Source of the DNA: Oscillospiraceae bacterium
GTDB taxonomy: Bacteria > Bacillota > Clostridia > Oscillospirales > Oscillospiraceae
Direction of reading: 5' to 3'
Assembly (NCBI GenBank): GCA_017397835.1
Contig: JAFQHV010000028.1
Span: forward strand, 1 to 51,888
Length of the DNA stretch: 51,888 nucleotides
Below, piece by piece: positions 25,611-34,437 of this stretch; positions within the stretch are counted from its first letter, which is position 1, and each line of letters starts with the position of its first letter. Below the pieces are notes generated by a model. The model was not told the origin of the DNA, made no database searches, and was given only the letters and a program-made list of their open reading frames with translations. Position numbers and translations under genes: made by a program.

Positions 25611-27060
25611 GAAGCTGCTGAGAGAACTGGAATACACCCTGGATGCGGGCGGTACCCAGACGGAGATCACCTCTTTGGTCTACGATTCCCGCAAGGTGGA
25701 GCCGGGCAGCCTGTTCGTCTGCCTGACCGGATTTCAGACCGACGGGCACGACTACATCCCCGCGGCCGTGGCTGCCGGTGCCGCTGCGCTGGTGGTAGAG
25801 CGGGAGGTGGCGGTTCCCGACGGAGTAACGGTCGTTCGGGTGGAGAACAGCCGCTATGCTTTGGCGCTGCTGGCGGCGGCGTGGTTTGACCACCCTGCCC
25901 GGAAGCTGTGTGTCATCGGTCTGACCGGAACCAAGGGCAAGACCACCACCGCCCATATGATCAAAGCGATTTTGGAGGCGGCGGGCCATACCGTCGGCAT
26001 GATCGGCACGGTGGGTGCCGTCGTCGGCGACAAGCTGCTGAAAACCCGCAACACCACCCCCGAGTCCTATGAGCTGCACGCGCTGTTTGCCAAGATGGTG
26101 AAAGAGGGCTGCACCCACGTGGTGATGGAAGCATCCTCGCAGGGCTTCAAGCTCCACCGCACGGCGGGCATCCTGTTTGACGTGGGTGTGTTTTTGAACC
26201 TGTCCCCCGACCATATTGGAGCGGGAGAGCACGCGGATTTTGACGAATACCTCCGGTGTAAGAGTATGCTCTTTTCCCAGTGCAAACAGGGACTTGTCAA
26301 CACGGATGACGACTACTGGCAAGCGGTGACCGCCAAGGCGGACTGCCCCCTGTCCTCGGTCAGTATGACACACAGAGCCGACTATATGGCCGACGGTATC
26401 ACGGAGGAACGCGGGGCGGGCTTTTTGGGCAGCCGCTTCACCGTGAAGGGACGGCTGGAGGGTCAGCTGATGCTGAATATGCCCGGTCGGTTCAACGTGG
26501 AAAACGCGCTGGCGGCCATCGCCGCGGCGGATATGGTGGGGATCGAGCTGCCTGCCATGGCGGCCGGCCTTGCCAAGGTGCGCGTCAAGGGCCGGACTCA
26601 GGTGCTGGAAACGCCTGCCCACTACACCATGCTCATTGACTACGCACACAACGCCGTCAGCATGAAAAATCTGCTGCAGATGCTGCGTTCCTATAACCCC
26701 GGTCGGCTGATCTGCGTGTTCGGCGGCGGCGGAAACCGTGCCCGCGCCCGTCGCTGGGACATGGGCGAGATCAGCGGTAAGTACGCCGACCTGACCGTGC
26801 TGACCATGGACAATCCTCGGGACGAGGAAGTGGAGGCCATCAACGAGGATATCAAGATCGGCCTTGCCAAGCACGACGGGAAGTACGTCACCATCACCGA
26901 CCGGGGCGATGCCATCCGCTGGGTCATGGACACCGCTGTGACCGGGGACATCATCGCGCTCATCGGCAAGGGGCATGAAGAATATCAGGAGATCAAGGGT
27001 GTCAAGCACTTCTTCTCCGAGGAGCAGGTGGTGCAAAAACACCTGCTGGGAAAGATGTGA
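25600..27060 (+). CDS. murE: UDP-N-acetylmuramoyl-tripeptide synthetase MurE (meso-DAP type)
   Basis: 486 residues, start ATG 25600 inside dapF, after AAGGAG (25585-25590). It adds the third residue to UDP-MurNAc-L-Ala-D-Glu in the cytoplasm. The ATP site is GTKGKTTT (110-117); TTPESYELH and EASSQGFKLHR are Mur ligase blocks; DYAHNAVSMKN and GGGGNRARARRWDMGEI follow. The specificity motif is DNPR (404-407), which selects meso-DAP over lysine, and gene overlap with dapF supports this. mraY, murF and other dcw genes do not follow; a terminator and miaB do. Confidence 0.97.
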   Translation: MKLEKLLRELEYTLDAGGTQTEITSLVYDSRKVEPGSLFVCLTGFQTDGHDYIPAAVAAGAAALVVEREVAVPDGVTVVRVENSRYALALLAAAWFDHPARKLCVIGLTGTKGKTTTAHMIKAILEAAGHTVGMIGTVGAVVGDKLLKTRNTTPESYELHALFAKMVKEGCTHVVMEASSQGFKLHRTAGILFDVGVFLNLSPDHIGAGEHADFDEYLRCKSMLFSQCKQGLVNTDDDYWQAVTAKADCPLSSVSMTHRADYMADGITEERGAGFLGSRFTVKGRLEGQLMLNMPGRFNVENALAAIAAADMVGIELPAMAAGLAKVRVKGRTQVLETPAHYTMLIDYAHNAVSMKNLLQMLRSYNPGRLICVFGGGGNRARARRWDMGEISGKYADLTVLTMDNPRDEEVEAINEDIKIGLAKHDGKYVTITDRGDAIRWVMDTAVTGDIIALIGKGHEEYQEIKGVKHFFSEEQVVQKHLLGKM

Positions 27061-27069
27061 TGAAACGAG

Positions 27070-27100
27070 ATCGGCCGTCCGCGAGGGCGGCCGATTTTTT
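27070..27100 (+). terminator. Intrinsic terminator after murE
   Basis: An 8-bp stem ATCGGCCG/CGGCCGAT with partly paired interior (TCC..GGG) around GCGA, then TTTTTT. Confidence 0.9.
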
Positions 27101-27133
27101 GCGCAAACGGGCAAGAAAATACCTCGCTTGCCC

Positions 27134-27162
27134 TTGCTCTTTGGGTCGAAAAATGATATAAT
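27134..27162 (+). promoter_or_regulatory. Promoter of the miaB-mutS-mutL-miaA-hfq string
   Basis: TTGCTC (27134-27139), 17-bp spacer, TATAAT (27157-27162), 61 bp before the miaB start. Confidence 0.75.
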
Positions 27163-27222
27163 TTTAAGCTGTGATAATGGGTGATTATACCCACCGAAAC
27201 CCGGTTGTCGGAGGGCGATTAT

Positions 27223-28635
27223 ATGGAGCGTAAAACCACACATATTTCGCAGGCGGATATTGACCGCCAGCTGCAATATTGCCAGGAAGTCAAAGCGGTC
27301 TACGCCGCCCGCGGCGTGCAGCCCCTGGCCTTTGTGGACACCTACGGCTGCCAGCAGAATGAGGCCGATTCCGAGCGCATCCGCGGTTATTTGCGTGAGA
27401 TGGGTTTCGGTTTTACCGACAAGGAGGCCGAGGCCGATATCATCGTCATCAACACCTGCGCCGTGCGGGAGCATGCCGAGCAGCGGGTGCTGGGCAACGT
27501 GGGCGCGCTGGTGCACACCAAGCGCAAAAAGCCCGACCAGCTCATCTGCCTGTGCGGCTGCATGATGCAGCAGCAGCACGTGGCCGACAAAATCAAACAG
27601 TCCTTCCGCCACGTGGATCTGGTCTTCGGCCCCCACGTGCTGTGGAAGTTCCCTCAGTTTATCCACGGTCTGCTCAGCCGACGGGGCCGCATCTTCCAAA
27701 TCCCCGACGAGGCCGGATCCATTGCCGAGGGTATCCCCGTAGTCCGGCAGGACGGAGTGAAGGCGTGGGTGTCCGTCATGTACGGCTGCAACAACTTCTG
27801 TACTTACTGCATCGTGCCCTACGTCCGGGGCCGGGAGCGCAGCCGGGACCCGAAAATCATTCTGGACGAGGTGCGGACACTGGTGGCTGAGGGGTATAAG
27901 GACATCACCCTGCTGGGTCAGAACGTCAACTCCTACGGCAAGGACCTGGAGTGCGGTATGGACTTTGCCGACCTGCTGCGGGCGGTGAACGACATTCCCG
28001 GCGACTTCCTCATCCGCTTTATGACCTCCCACCCCAAGGATGCCACTGACAAGCTGTTCGTGGCCATGGCGGAATGTGAAAAAGTTGCTCCGGTGCTGCA
28101 CCTGCCTTTCCAGGCGGGCAACGACCGGGTGCTGAAGGTGATGAACCGCCGCCACACCCGGGCGGAGTATCTTGCCAAGATCGCCCGGCTGAAAGAGCTG
28201 ATCCCCGACATCGTGCTGACCTCCGACGTCATCGTGGGCTTCCCCGGCGAGACCACCGAGGAATTTGAGGATACCATGACCGTGCTGAACGAGGTGCGCT
28301 ACGATGCTCTGTTCACGTTTATCTACTCTCCCCGGGTGGGCACCCCCGCCGCCGCCATGGACGACCCCATGAGTCGGCAGGAGAAGCTGGCGAACTTCAA
28401 CCGCCTGGTGGTCCTGCAGGACACCATTTCCGAGGAGAAGCACCGGGCGTATATCGGTAAGACCGTGCGCTGTCTGATCGACGGCACCTCCGATGATCCC
28501 CGCTGGGCGCTGACTGCCCGAACCCCCGGCAACCGTCTGGTCCGGCTGGACGGTCCTGCCGATGCGGTGGGGCAGTTCCGGGACGTGACCATTACCGACG
28601 CCAACAAGTGGTCGCTGTACGGAGAACTTGTATAA
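27223..28635 (+). CDS. miaB: tRNA-2-methylthio-N6-dimethylallyladenosine synthase MiaB
   Basis: 470 residues from ATG 27223 (GGAGGG at 27210-27215). Radical SAM enzyme that adds the methylthio group to A37 after MiaA has prenylated it. The N-terminal UPF0004 domain carries the auxiliary cluster cysteines Cys43 (DTYGCQQN), Cys79 (NTCAVREHAE) and Cys113 (CGCMMQ). The radical SAM site is Cys189-x3-Cys193-x2-Cys196 (YGCNNFCTYCIVPYVRG). A C-terminal TRAM domain closes the protein. An N-terminal extension of about 35 residues is common in Firmicutes. MiaA, the preceding enzyme of the pathway, is encoded three genes downstream. Confidence 0.97.
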   Translation: MERKTTHISQADIDRQLQYCQEVKAVYAARGVQPLAFVDTYGCQQNEADSERIRGYLREMGFGFTDKEAEADIIVINTCAVREHAEQRVLGNVGALVHTKRKKPDQLICLCGCMMQQQHVADKIKQSFRHVDLVFGPHVLWKFPQFIHGLLSRRGRIFQIPDEAGSIAEGIPVVRQDGVKAWVSVMYGCNNFCTYCIVPYVRGRERSRDPKIILDEVRTLVAEGYKDITLLGQNVNSYGKDLECGMDFADLLRAVNDIPGDFLIRFMTSHPKDATDKLFVAMAECEKVAPVLHLPFQAGNDRVLKVMNRRHTRAEYLAKIARLKELIPDIVLTSDVIVGFPGETTEEFEDTMTVLNEVRYDALFTFIYSPRVGTPAAAMDDPMSRQEKLANFNRLVVLQDTISEEKHRAYIGKTVRCLIDGTSDDPRWALTARTPGNRLVRLDGPADAVGQFRDVTITDANKWSLYGELV

Positions 28636-28653
28636 AAGAAAGCTGGTGAGCCC

Positions 28654-31245
28654 ATGGCGGAATTGACCCCCATGATGCGGCAATATCTTGAGATAAAAGA
28701 GAAGCACCCGGACTGTATCCTGTTTTTCCGTCTGGGCGACTTTTACGAGATGTTCAATGAGGATGCAAAGACTGCCTCCCGTGAACTGGATTTGACCCTG
28801 ACCACCCGGGACCGCAACAAGCCGGAGGAGGAGCGCACCCCCATGTGCGGCGTGCCCTACCACTCCTGCGACAGCTACATTGCCCGGCTCATCGCCAAGG
28901 GGTACAAGGTCGCCATCTGCGAGCAGACCGAGGACCCTGCCCTTGCCAAGGGGCTTGTGGAACGGGACATTGTGCGCATCATCACCCCCGGTACCGTTAC
29001 CGCCGCCTCCATGTTGGAGGAGGGGCGCAACAACTTCATCAGTGCCGTGTGCGTGGAGGGTGACCGTGTGGGTCTGTGCCTGTGTGACATCTCCACCGGC
29101 GAAGTGTACGCAACCTCTATCAATGCCGATGAGGCGGCCCATTTGGAGAACGAACTGGGTCGCTACCGCCCGGCGGAGGCGGTTTTGTCCCCTGCCGCCA
29201 TGGAGATGGACGGCCTGTGCCACTTCCTGTCCGCGCGGCTGGACTGCACCGCCCAAAACATGGGGCAGGAGCGGTTTGATTTCGATAACGCGTGGGCGCT
29301 GACCTGCCGCCAGTTTGGCGAGGGGCAGCTGCCTACCGATGACCGGGCGGCCATCTGCGCCGCCGGCGGTCTGTTGAGCTATCTGTACGAAACCCAAAAG
29401 ACCGACCTTTCCTACATCGCCAACTTCAATTACTACACCACCGGCCAGTTCATGGAACTGGACCTGACCGCCCGGCAGACCCTGGAACTGACCGAGACCC
29501 TGCGGGCCAAGGAAAAGCGCGGCTCCCTGCTGTGGGTGCTGGATAAAACCAAGACAGCCATGGGAAGCCGCCTGCTGCGCAGCTGGATGGAGCGGCCTCT
29601 ACTGTCCCCGGTGCAGATCGGTCGCCGCCAGCAGGCGGTGAGCGATTTGGTAGAGGACATCATCACCCGGGAAGAGCTGGCCCTCGTCCTGCGTGAAGTC
29701 ACCGATTTGGAGCGACTTATCGGCCGCGTGGTTTACGGCTCCGCCGGCGGCCGGGACCTGGTGGCCTTGGCCAACGGCCTTGGTAAGCTGCCCGACATTC
29801 GTAATTTGCTGGAGGGCTGTTCCTCCAACCTGCTGCAATCTCTGCGGGAAGAGCTGGACGATTTGCCCGACCTGCGGGCGGAACTGGCCCGTGCTTTGGT
29901 GGACGAGCCGCCCTTCTCCGTGCGGGAGGGCAAATTCATCCGACCCGGCTACCACGCCGATGTGGACCGTCTGCGTGACGTGATGGAGCATGGCGGGGAA
30001 ATGCTGGCCCGGCTGGAGACCGAAACCAAGGAGCAGACCGGCATCCGCAACATGAAAGTCAGCTACAACAAGGTCTTTGGCTATTACATCGAGGTGGCCA
30101 AGAGCCAAATCGATCTGGTGCCGGAGGGGTGGGTGCGCAAGCAGACCACCGTCAACTCCGAGCGGTACATTTCCCAGGAACTCAAGGAACTGGAGCACAC
30201 CATCCTGTCCGCCCAGGACCAGGTGGTGGCACTGGAATATCAGCTGTTTTGCCAATTGAAGGACGCGGTGTGCGCCCACGTGGCCCGCATCCAGCAGTCC
30301 GCCGCCGCCGTGGCCCAGGTGGACGTGCTGTGCAGCTTCGCTTCCGTAGCCGCCGCCAACGGCTACTGTATGCCCCAGGTGGATGACAGCGACGTGTTGA
30401 CCATCGTGGAGGGGCGCCACCCTGTGGTGGAGAAGATGCTCAAGGGAACCCCCTTCGTCCCCAACGATACCCACATGGACGGAACCGGCGACCTGTGCGC
30501 TGTCATCACCGGCCCCAACATGGCGGGTAAGTCCACCTATATGCGTCAGGTGGCCCTTATCGTGCTCATGGCCCAGATGGGCAGCTTCGTCCCGGCCAAG
30601 TCCGCCCGGGTGGGCATTGTGGACCGGGTGTTCACCCGCATCGGTGCCAGCGACGATCTGGCCGCCGGCCAGTCCACCTTCATGGTGGAGATGAGCGAGG
30701 TGGCCGCGCTGCTGCGCCACGCCACGGCTCGTTCCCTGCTGATTTTGGACGAGATCGGCCGCGGTACCAGTACCTACGACGGCATGGCCATCGCCCGGGC
30801 GGTGGTGGAGTTCTGCGTGGATAAAAAGCGGGTGGGAGCCAAGACCCTGTTCGCCACCCACTACCACGAGCTGACCCAGTTGGAGGGGCAGCTGCCCGGG
30901 GTGAAAAACTACAACATTGCCGCCAAAAAGCGCAAGGACGACGTCATCTTCCTGCGGAAGATCGTCCGGGGCGGCGCCGACCAGAGCTACGGCGTGGAAG
31001 TGGCCAAGCTGGCGGGCGTCCCCGACCGGGTCATCAAGCGGGCCCGTGAGATTTTGGACGAGCTGGAACAGCAGGGCGGCGGATCCGCCCCCGCGCCTCA
31101 GGCTGCCGGCGAAAGCCAGCTGTCCCTGGGTGACATGGGCGGGCAGACCGTGCTGGCGAAACTGCGCATGACCGACGTGAACATTCTCTCGCCCATTGAG
31201 GCGCTGAACCTGCTGGCGGAACTCAAGCAGGATCTGAACGGATAA
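28654..31245 (+). CDS. mutS: DNA mismatch repair ATPase MutS
   Basis: 863 residues, typical MutS1. It recognises mismatches and recruits MutL. The mismatch-contacting Phe-x-Glu is in GDFYEMF near the N-terminus; connector, lever and clamp domains follow. The ATPase has Walker A GPNMAGKST (620-628), LILDEIGRGTSTYDG and the ABC-type FATHYHEL. The start ATG 28654 is 18 bp after miaB. The C-terminus has an Ala/Pro/Gln-rich linker (GGGSAPAPQAAGESQL) before the last helical segment, as is common for the tetramer/clamp-binding tail. Confidence 0.98.
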   Translation: MAELTPMMRQYLEIKEKHPDCILFFRLGDFYEMFNEDAKTASRELDLTLTTRDRNKPEEERTPMCGVPYHSCDSYIARLIAKGYKVAICEQTEDPALAKGLVERDIVRIITPGTVTAASMLEEGRNNFISAVCVEGDRVGLCLCDISTGEVYATSINADEAAHLENELGRYRPAEAVLSPAAMEMDGLCHFLSARLDCTAQNMGQERFDFDNAWALTCRQFGEGQLPTDDRAAICAAGGLLSYLYETQKTDLSYIANFNYYTTGQFMELDLTARQTLELTETLRAKEKRGSLLWVLDKTKTAMGSRLLRSWMERPLLSPVQIGRRQQAVSDLVEDIITREELALVLREVTDLERLIGRVVYGSAGGRDLVALANGLGKLPDIRNLLEGCSSNLLQSLREELDDLPDLRAELARALVDEPPFSVREGKFIRPGYHADVDRLRDVMEHGGEMLARLETETKEQTGIRNMKVSYNKVFGYYIEVAKSQIDLVPEGWVRKQTTVNSERYISQELKELEHTILSAQDQVVALEYQLFCQLKDAVCAHVARIQQSAAAVAQVDVLCSFASVAAANGYCMPQVDDSDVLTIVEGRHPVVEKMLKGTPFVPNDTHMDGTGDLCAVITGPNMAGKSTYMRQVALIVLMAQMGSFVPAKSARVGIVDRVFTRIGASDDLAAGQSTFMVEMSEVAALLRHATARSLLILDEIGRGTSTYDGMAIARAVVEFCVDKKRVGAKTLFATHYHELTQLEGQLPGVKNYNIAAKKRKDDVIFLRKIVRGGADQSYGVEVAKLAGVPDRVIKRAREILDELEQQGGGSAPAPQAAGESQLSLGDMGGQTVLAKLRMTDVNILSPIEALNLLAELKQDLNG

Positions 31246-31295
31246 ATAAGGCTTCCCTCCTGAGGAGGAAGGCAAATGACGTAAGGGGTGATATT

Positions 31296-33179
31296 ATGCC
31301 CGACATTCGCATACTGGACAGCCATGTGGCCGATCTGATCGCCGCCGGCGAGGTGGTGGAGCGGCCGGCCAGCGTGGTCAAGGAACTGATGGAGAACGCC
31401 ATCGATGCCGGAGCGGCCAAGTTGACGGTGGAGATTCAGAACGGCGGTATGACCCTTATCCGGGTGGCTGACGACGGCTGCGGTATCCCCGCCGACCAAT
31501 TGGAGCGGGCCTTCGTCCGCCACGCCACCAGCAAGCTGCGTACCGAGTACGATCTGGAGGCCATCGGCACCCTGGGCTTCCGCGGGGAAGCTTTGGCAGC
31601 TATCGCCGCCGTGTCCCGCGTCCGGGTCGCCAGTCGAACTGCCGACGCCGACCTGGGTGCCGTGCTGAAGCTGGAGGGCGGCATCGCCGGAGCGGTGGAG
31701 GAGGTGGGCTGCCCCCTCGGCACCGAGATGGAGGTCCGGGACCTGTTTTTCAACACCCCCGCCCGGCTGAAATTTATGAAAAAGGACGCGGCGGAGGGTG
31801 CGGCGGTCTTTGGCATGGTCCAGCGCATCGCCCTTGCCCACCCGGAGGTCAGCGTCAAGTTCGTCCGGGACGGCAAACAGGAACTGCTCACCCCCGGCGA
31901 CGGCCAGCTGCAAAGCGCGGTGTATGCCGTTATGGGTCGGGAGTTTGCACTTGGCTTTCTGCCTGTCCGGGGCAGCGGTGAGGATATGACGGTCACCGGT
32001 TTTGCCACCCTGCCCACCTGCTGCAAGGGCAGCCGCAACTATCAGCATTTCTTCGTCAACGGACGTTACATCAAGTCCCGCACCATGACCGCCGCCGTGG
32101 AAGAGGCTTATGCCAACCGCAAAATGGTGGGCAAGTTCCCCGGCTGCGTTATTCACCTGCAGACGGGGCTGAACCGCGTGGACGTCAACGTCCACCCCGC
32201 CAAGACCGAGGTGAAGTTCGTGGACGAACGGCAGGTGTTCTCCGCCGTCTACCACGCGGTGATGGCGGCACTGGACGGGGAGAAACAGCATCCTGCCGCT
32301 GTTGTGGATAAACCGAAGCCCCACGATACCGTTACCCCCAACCAAATCAAATTCAACGCTACACCCATTCCCAAGGCGGAGCCTAAGCTGACCTCCACAT
32401 CGCTGCCCCTGCACGATTTCACCGCCCCCAAAGCGCCGCCGGTGCAGAAACCCGCAGCCCCGGCTTCTGTCCGCACCGCGGCACCGGTGTCCGTGACCTG
32501 GACCCCCCCGGCGGAGAAACCGGCCCCCAAGGCGGAGCCTGCGCCCATGGCCAAAGCGGAGCCTGCCCCGGTTAAGGTGGCGCCTGCGGTGGAGGTCAGA
32601 GAAGAAGCCGAGCAGCAGCCGTGGAAGATCACCGGAGAACTGTTTGACACCTACATCATCGTCCAGCAGGGGGAACGCGCCCTGCTCATCGACAAGCACG
32701 CCGCCCATGAGCGAATGAATTTCGACCGGCTGAAGGCGGAGGACTATGAGCCTATGGTCCAGCAGCTGCTGACTCCTGCGGTCTTTACTCCCGCGGCGCA
32801 GGAACGGCAGGTGCTGGCAGAAAACCTGACGTTGCTTGCCAGATTTGGCTTTGAGGTGGAGGAGTTCGGCTCCGACGCCCTTATCGTCCGTCAGGCCCCC
32901 TTTGACGTGGGGGCGGAGGACGTGGTCAACACCCTGACCGAGATCGCCGCCGGCCTTTTGACCACCGGTCGGGCCGACCCCTCGGCGGCCCGGGACCACC
33001 TGCTGCACACCATGGCCTGCAAGGCGGCCATCAAGGGCGGCTGGAAGTCCGGCCCTCAGGAGCTGGAGCGGGTCGCAAAGGCCGTCATGGACGGCAGCGT
33101 GAAGTACTGCCCCCACGGCCGCCCCGTGGCCATTGAGCTGACGCGCAAAGATCTGGAAAAGCAATTCAAACGGGCTTGA
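31296..33179 (+). CDS. mutL: DNA mismatch repair protein MutL (endonuclease type)
   Basis: 627 residues. GHKL ATPase: LIAAGEVVERPASVVKELME, DAGA, DDGCGI and GFRGEAL. A flexible linker (about 330-440) is rich in Lys, Pro and Ala, with imperfect KAEPAP repeats. The C-terminal domain has the nicking motif as DKHAAHERMNFD (from Asp466) where DQHAxxExxxxE is usual, so Gln is replaced by Lys and the last acid is Asp; it also has ACKAAIKGG and CPHGRP, which complete the metal site. Organisms without MutH use this nuclease. Start ATG 31296 with AAGGGGTGAT. It is 50 bp after mutS across a small CTTCC/GGAAG dyad. Confidence 0.97.
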   Translation: MPDIRILDSHVADLIAAGEVVERPASVVKELMENAIDAGAAKLTVEIQNGGMTLIRVADDGCGIPADQLERAFVRHATSKLRTEYDLEAIGTLGFRGEALAAIAAVSRVRVASRTADADLGAVLKLEGGIAGAVEEVGCPLGTEMEVRDLFFNTPARLKFMKKDAAEGAAVFGMVQRIALAHPEVSVKFVRDGKQELLTPGDGQLQSAVYAVMGREFALGFLPVRGSGEDMTVTGFATLPTCCKGSRNYQHFFVNGRYIKSRTMTAAVEEAYANRKMVGKFPGCVIHLQTGLNRVDVNVHPAKTEVKFVDERQVFSAVYHAVMAALDGEKQHPAAVVDKPKPHDTVTPNQIKFNATPIPKAEPKLTSTSLPLHDFTAPKAPPVQKPAAPASVRTAAPVSVTWTPPAEKPAPKAEPAPMAKAEPAPVKVAPAVEVREEAEQQPWKITGELFDTYIIVQQGERALLIDKHAAHERMNFDRLKAEDYEPMVQQLLTPAVFTPAAQERQVLAENLTLLARFGFEVEEFGSDALIVRQAPFDVGAEDVVNTLTEIAAGLLTTGRADPSAARDHLLHTMACKAAIKGGWKSGPQELERVAKAVMDGSVKYCPHGRPVAIELTRKDLEKQFKRA

Positions 33180-33199
33180 TGCCCGGAAAGGAGGCAGTC

Positions 33200-34141
33200 G
33201 TGCCACCCAAAATACTGGTTATCACCGGCCCGACGGCCTCGGGTAAGACCGCCCTTGCGGTGGAGCTTGCCAAGCTGCGCGGCGGCGAGGTGGTGTCCGC
33301 CGACTCCATGCAGATCTACCGCGGTATGGACATCGGCACCGCCAAACCCACTGCCGATGAGATGCAGGGGGTACCTCACCATATGCTGGACATAGTGGAC
33401 CCCAGCGAAAACTTTTCCGTGGCCCGCTATGTGGATATGGCTGCCGCCTGCGTGGACGATATTCTCGCCCGGGGCAAGCTGCCCATCGTGGCCGGAGGTA
33501 CGGGACTCTATATCGACTCCCTGCTGTCCGGACGGGACTTTGCCGCCTTTGACCCGGACAGCGGCCTGCGGGCAAGACTGGAAGCCGATTTCGCCGCGGA
33601 GGGCGGCGAGGAAATGCTGAAAAAACTGGCCGCGGTGGACCCGGAGTCCGCCGCCCGGCTTCACCCCAATGATGCCAAGCGCATCATCCGGGCGCTGGAG
33701 GTCTTTGAGTCCACCGGCATGACCATTACACAGCACAATCTGCACACCCAAAGTATCCCGCCCCGGTACGAGGCCCTGACCATCACCCTCTGTTTCGACC
33801 GGCGGGAGGATATGTGGGCGCGCATCGACCGGCGGGTGGACGTGATGATGGCAAACGGACTTGCGGACGAGGTGCGGGGCCTTTTGAACAGCGGACTTGA
33901 TCCCCGCTGCACCGCCATGCAGGCCATTGGGTACAAGGAGTTCGCCTGTGCTCTGACCGAAGGCGGCGACCTGCGGGCTGCGGCGGAGGAAGTAAAGCTC
34001 CGATCCCGCCAGTACGCCAAACGGCAGCTGACCTGGTTTGCCCGTAATCAGCAGGCGAAACGCTACAGCTGGGGAAGCGAACCGAATATTCACGACTGCC
34101 TACGGTATTCGACAGAAAAAATGGAAGAATTTGGTATATGA
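33200..34141 (+). CDS. miaA: tRNA dimethylallyltransferase MiaA
   Basis: 313 residues from GTG 33200, chosen because AAAGGAGG (33187-33194) is placed for it; ATG 33176 overlaps the mutL stop and has no site. It transfers the prenyl group of DMAPP to A37 of tRNAs reading UNN codons. P-loop GPTASGKT (10-17), SADSMQIYRGMDIGTAKP, VPHHMLDIVDP, GGTGLYIDSLL, and AIGYKEF are the conserved blocks. It works just before MiaB, and miaA-hfq adjacency is widespread in bacteria. Confidence 0.96.
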   Translation: MPPKILVITGPTASGKTALAVELAKLRGGEVVSADSMQIYRGMDIGTAKPTADEMQGVPHHMLDIVDPSENFSVARYVDMAAACVDDILARGKLPIVAGGTGLYIDSLLSGRDFAAFDPDSGLRARLEADFAAEGGEEMLKKLAAVDPESAARLHPNDAKRIIRALEVFESTGMTITQHNLHTQSIPPRYEALTITLCFDRREDMWARIDRRVDVMMANGLADEVRGLLNSGLDPRCTAMQAIGYKEFACALTEGGDLRAAAEEVKLRSRQYAKRQLTWFARNQQAKRYSWGSEPNIHDCLRYSTEKMEEFGI

Positions 34142-34189
34142 TGCACTGGGGCGGGGATACCGCCCAAGAAAGAAAAGGAGTGCATCATC

Positions 34190-34426
34190 ATGCAAAAGGC
34201 AAACAATCTGCAGGAAATTTTTCTCACTCAGGTTCGCCGGGAGCGGCGCCAGGTCACCGTTTTTTTAATGAACGGCTTTCAAATGCGGGGGTACGTGTCG
34301 GGCTTTGACGCATTCACCCTGGTTTTGATGACCGATGGAAAGCAACAGGTCATTTACAAGCATGCAATTTCGACGATCGTGCCGGAACGGCCCGTGTCTT
34401 TGGAGCGGGAGGAGGAGCCGGCGTAA
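34190..34426 (+). CDS. hfq: RNA chaperone Hfq
   Basis: 78 residues. Sm-like hexameric protein that binds A-rich and U-rich RNA and can mediate small-RNA pairing. The Sm1 part is [20 protein letters not shown] then [18 protein letters not shown]; the Sm2 motif is YKHAIST. Start ATG 34190 after AAAAGGAG. The C-terminal tail after Sm2 is short ([15 protein letters not shown]), the usual form in Firmicutes. It follows miaA by 48 bp. Its stop codon runs into the Shine-Dalgarno of the next gene. Confidence 0.97.
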   Translation: MQKANNLQEIFLTQVRRERRQVTVFLMNGFQMRGYVSGFDAFTLVLMTDGKQQVIYKHAISTIVPERPVSLEREEEPA

Positions 34427-34437
34427 GGAGTGTCCCC

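Noticed and set aside
25465-29397. A 1310-codon open frame on the minus strand
   Set aside because: It runs antisense across dapF, murE, miaB and part of mutS, with a His/Gly/Val/Gln-rich product of no family. High G+C opens such shadow frames.
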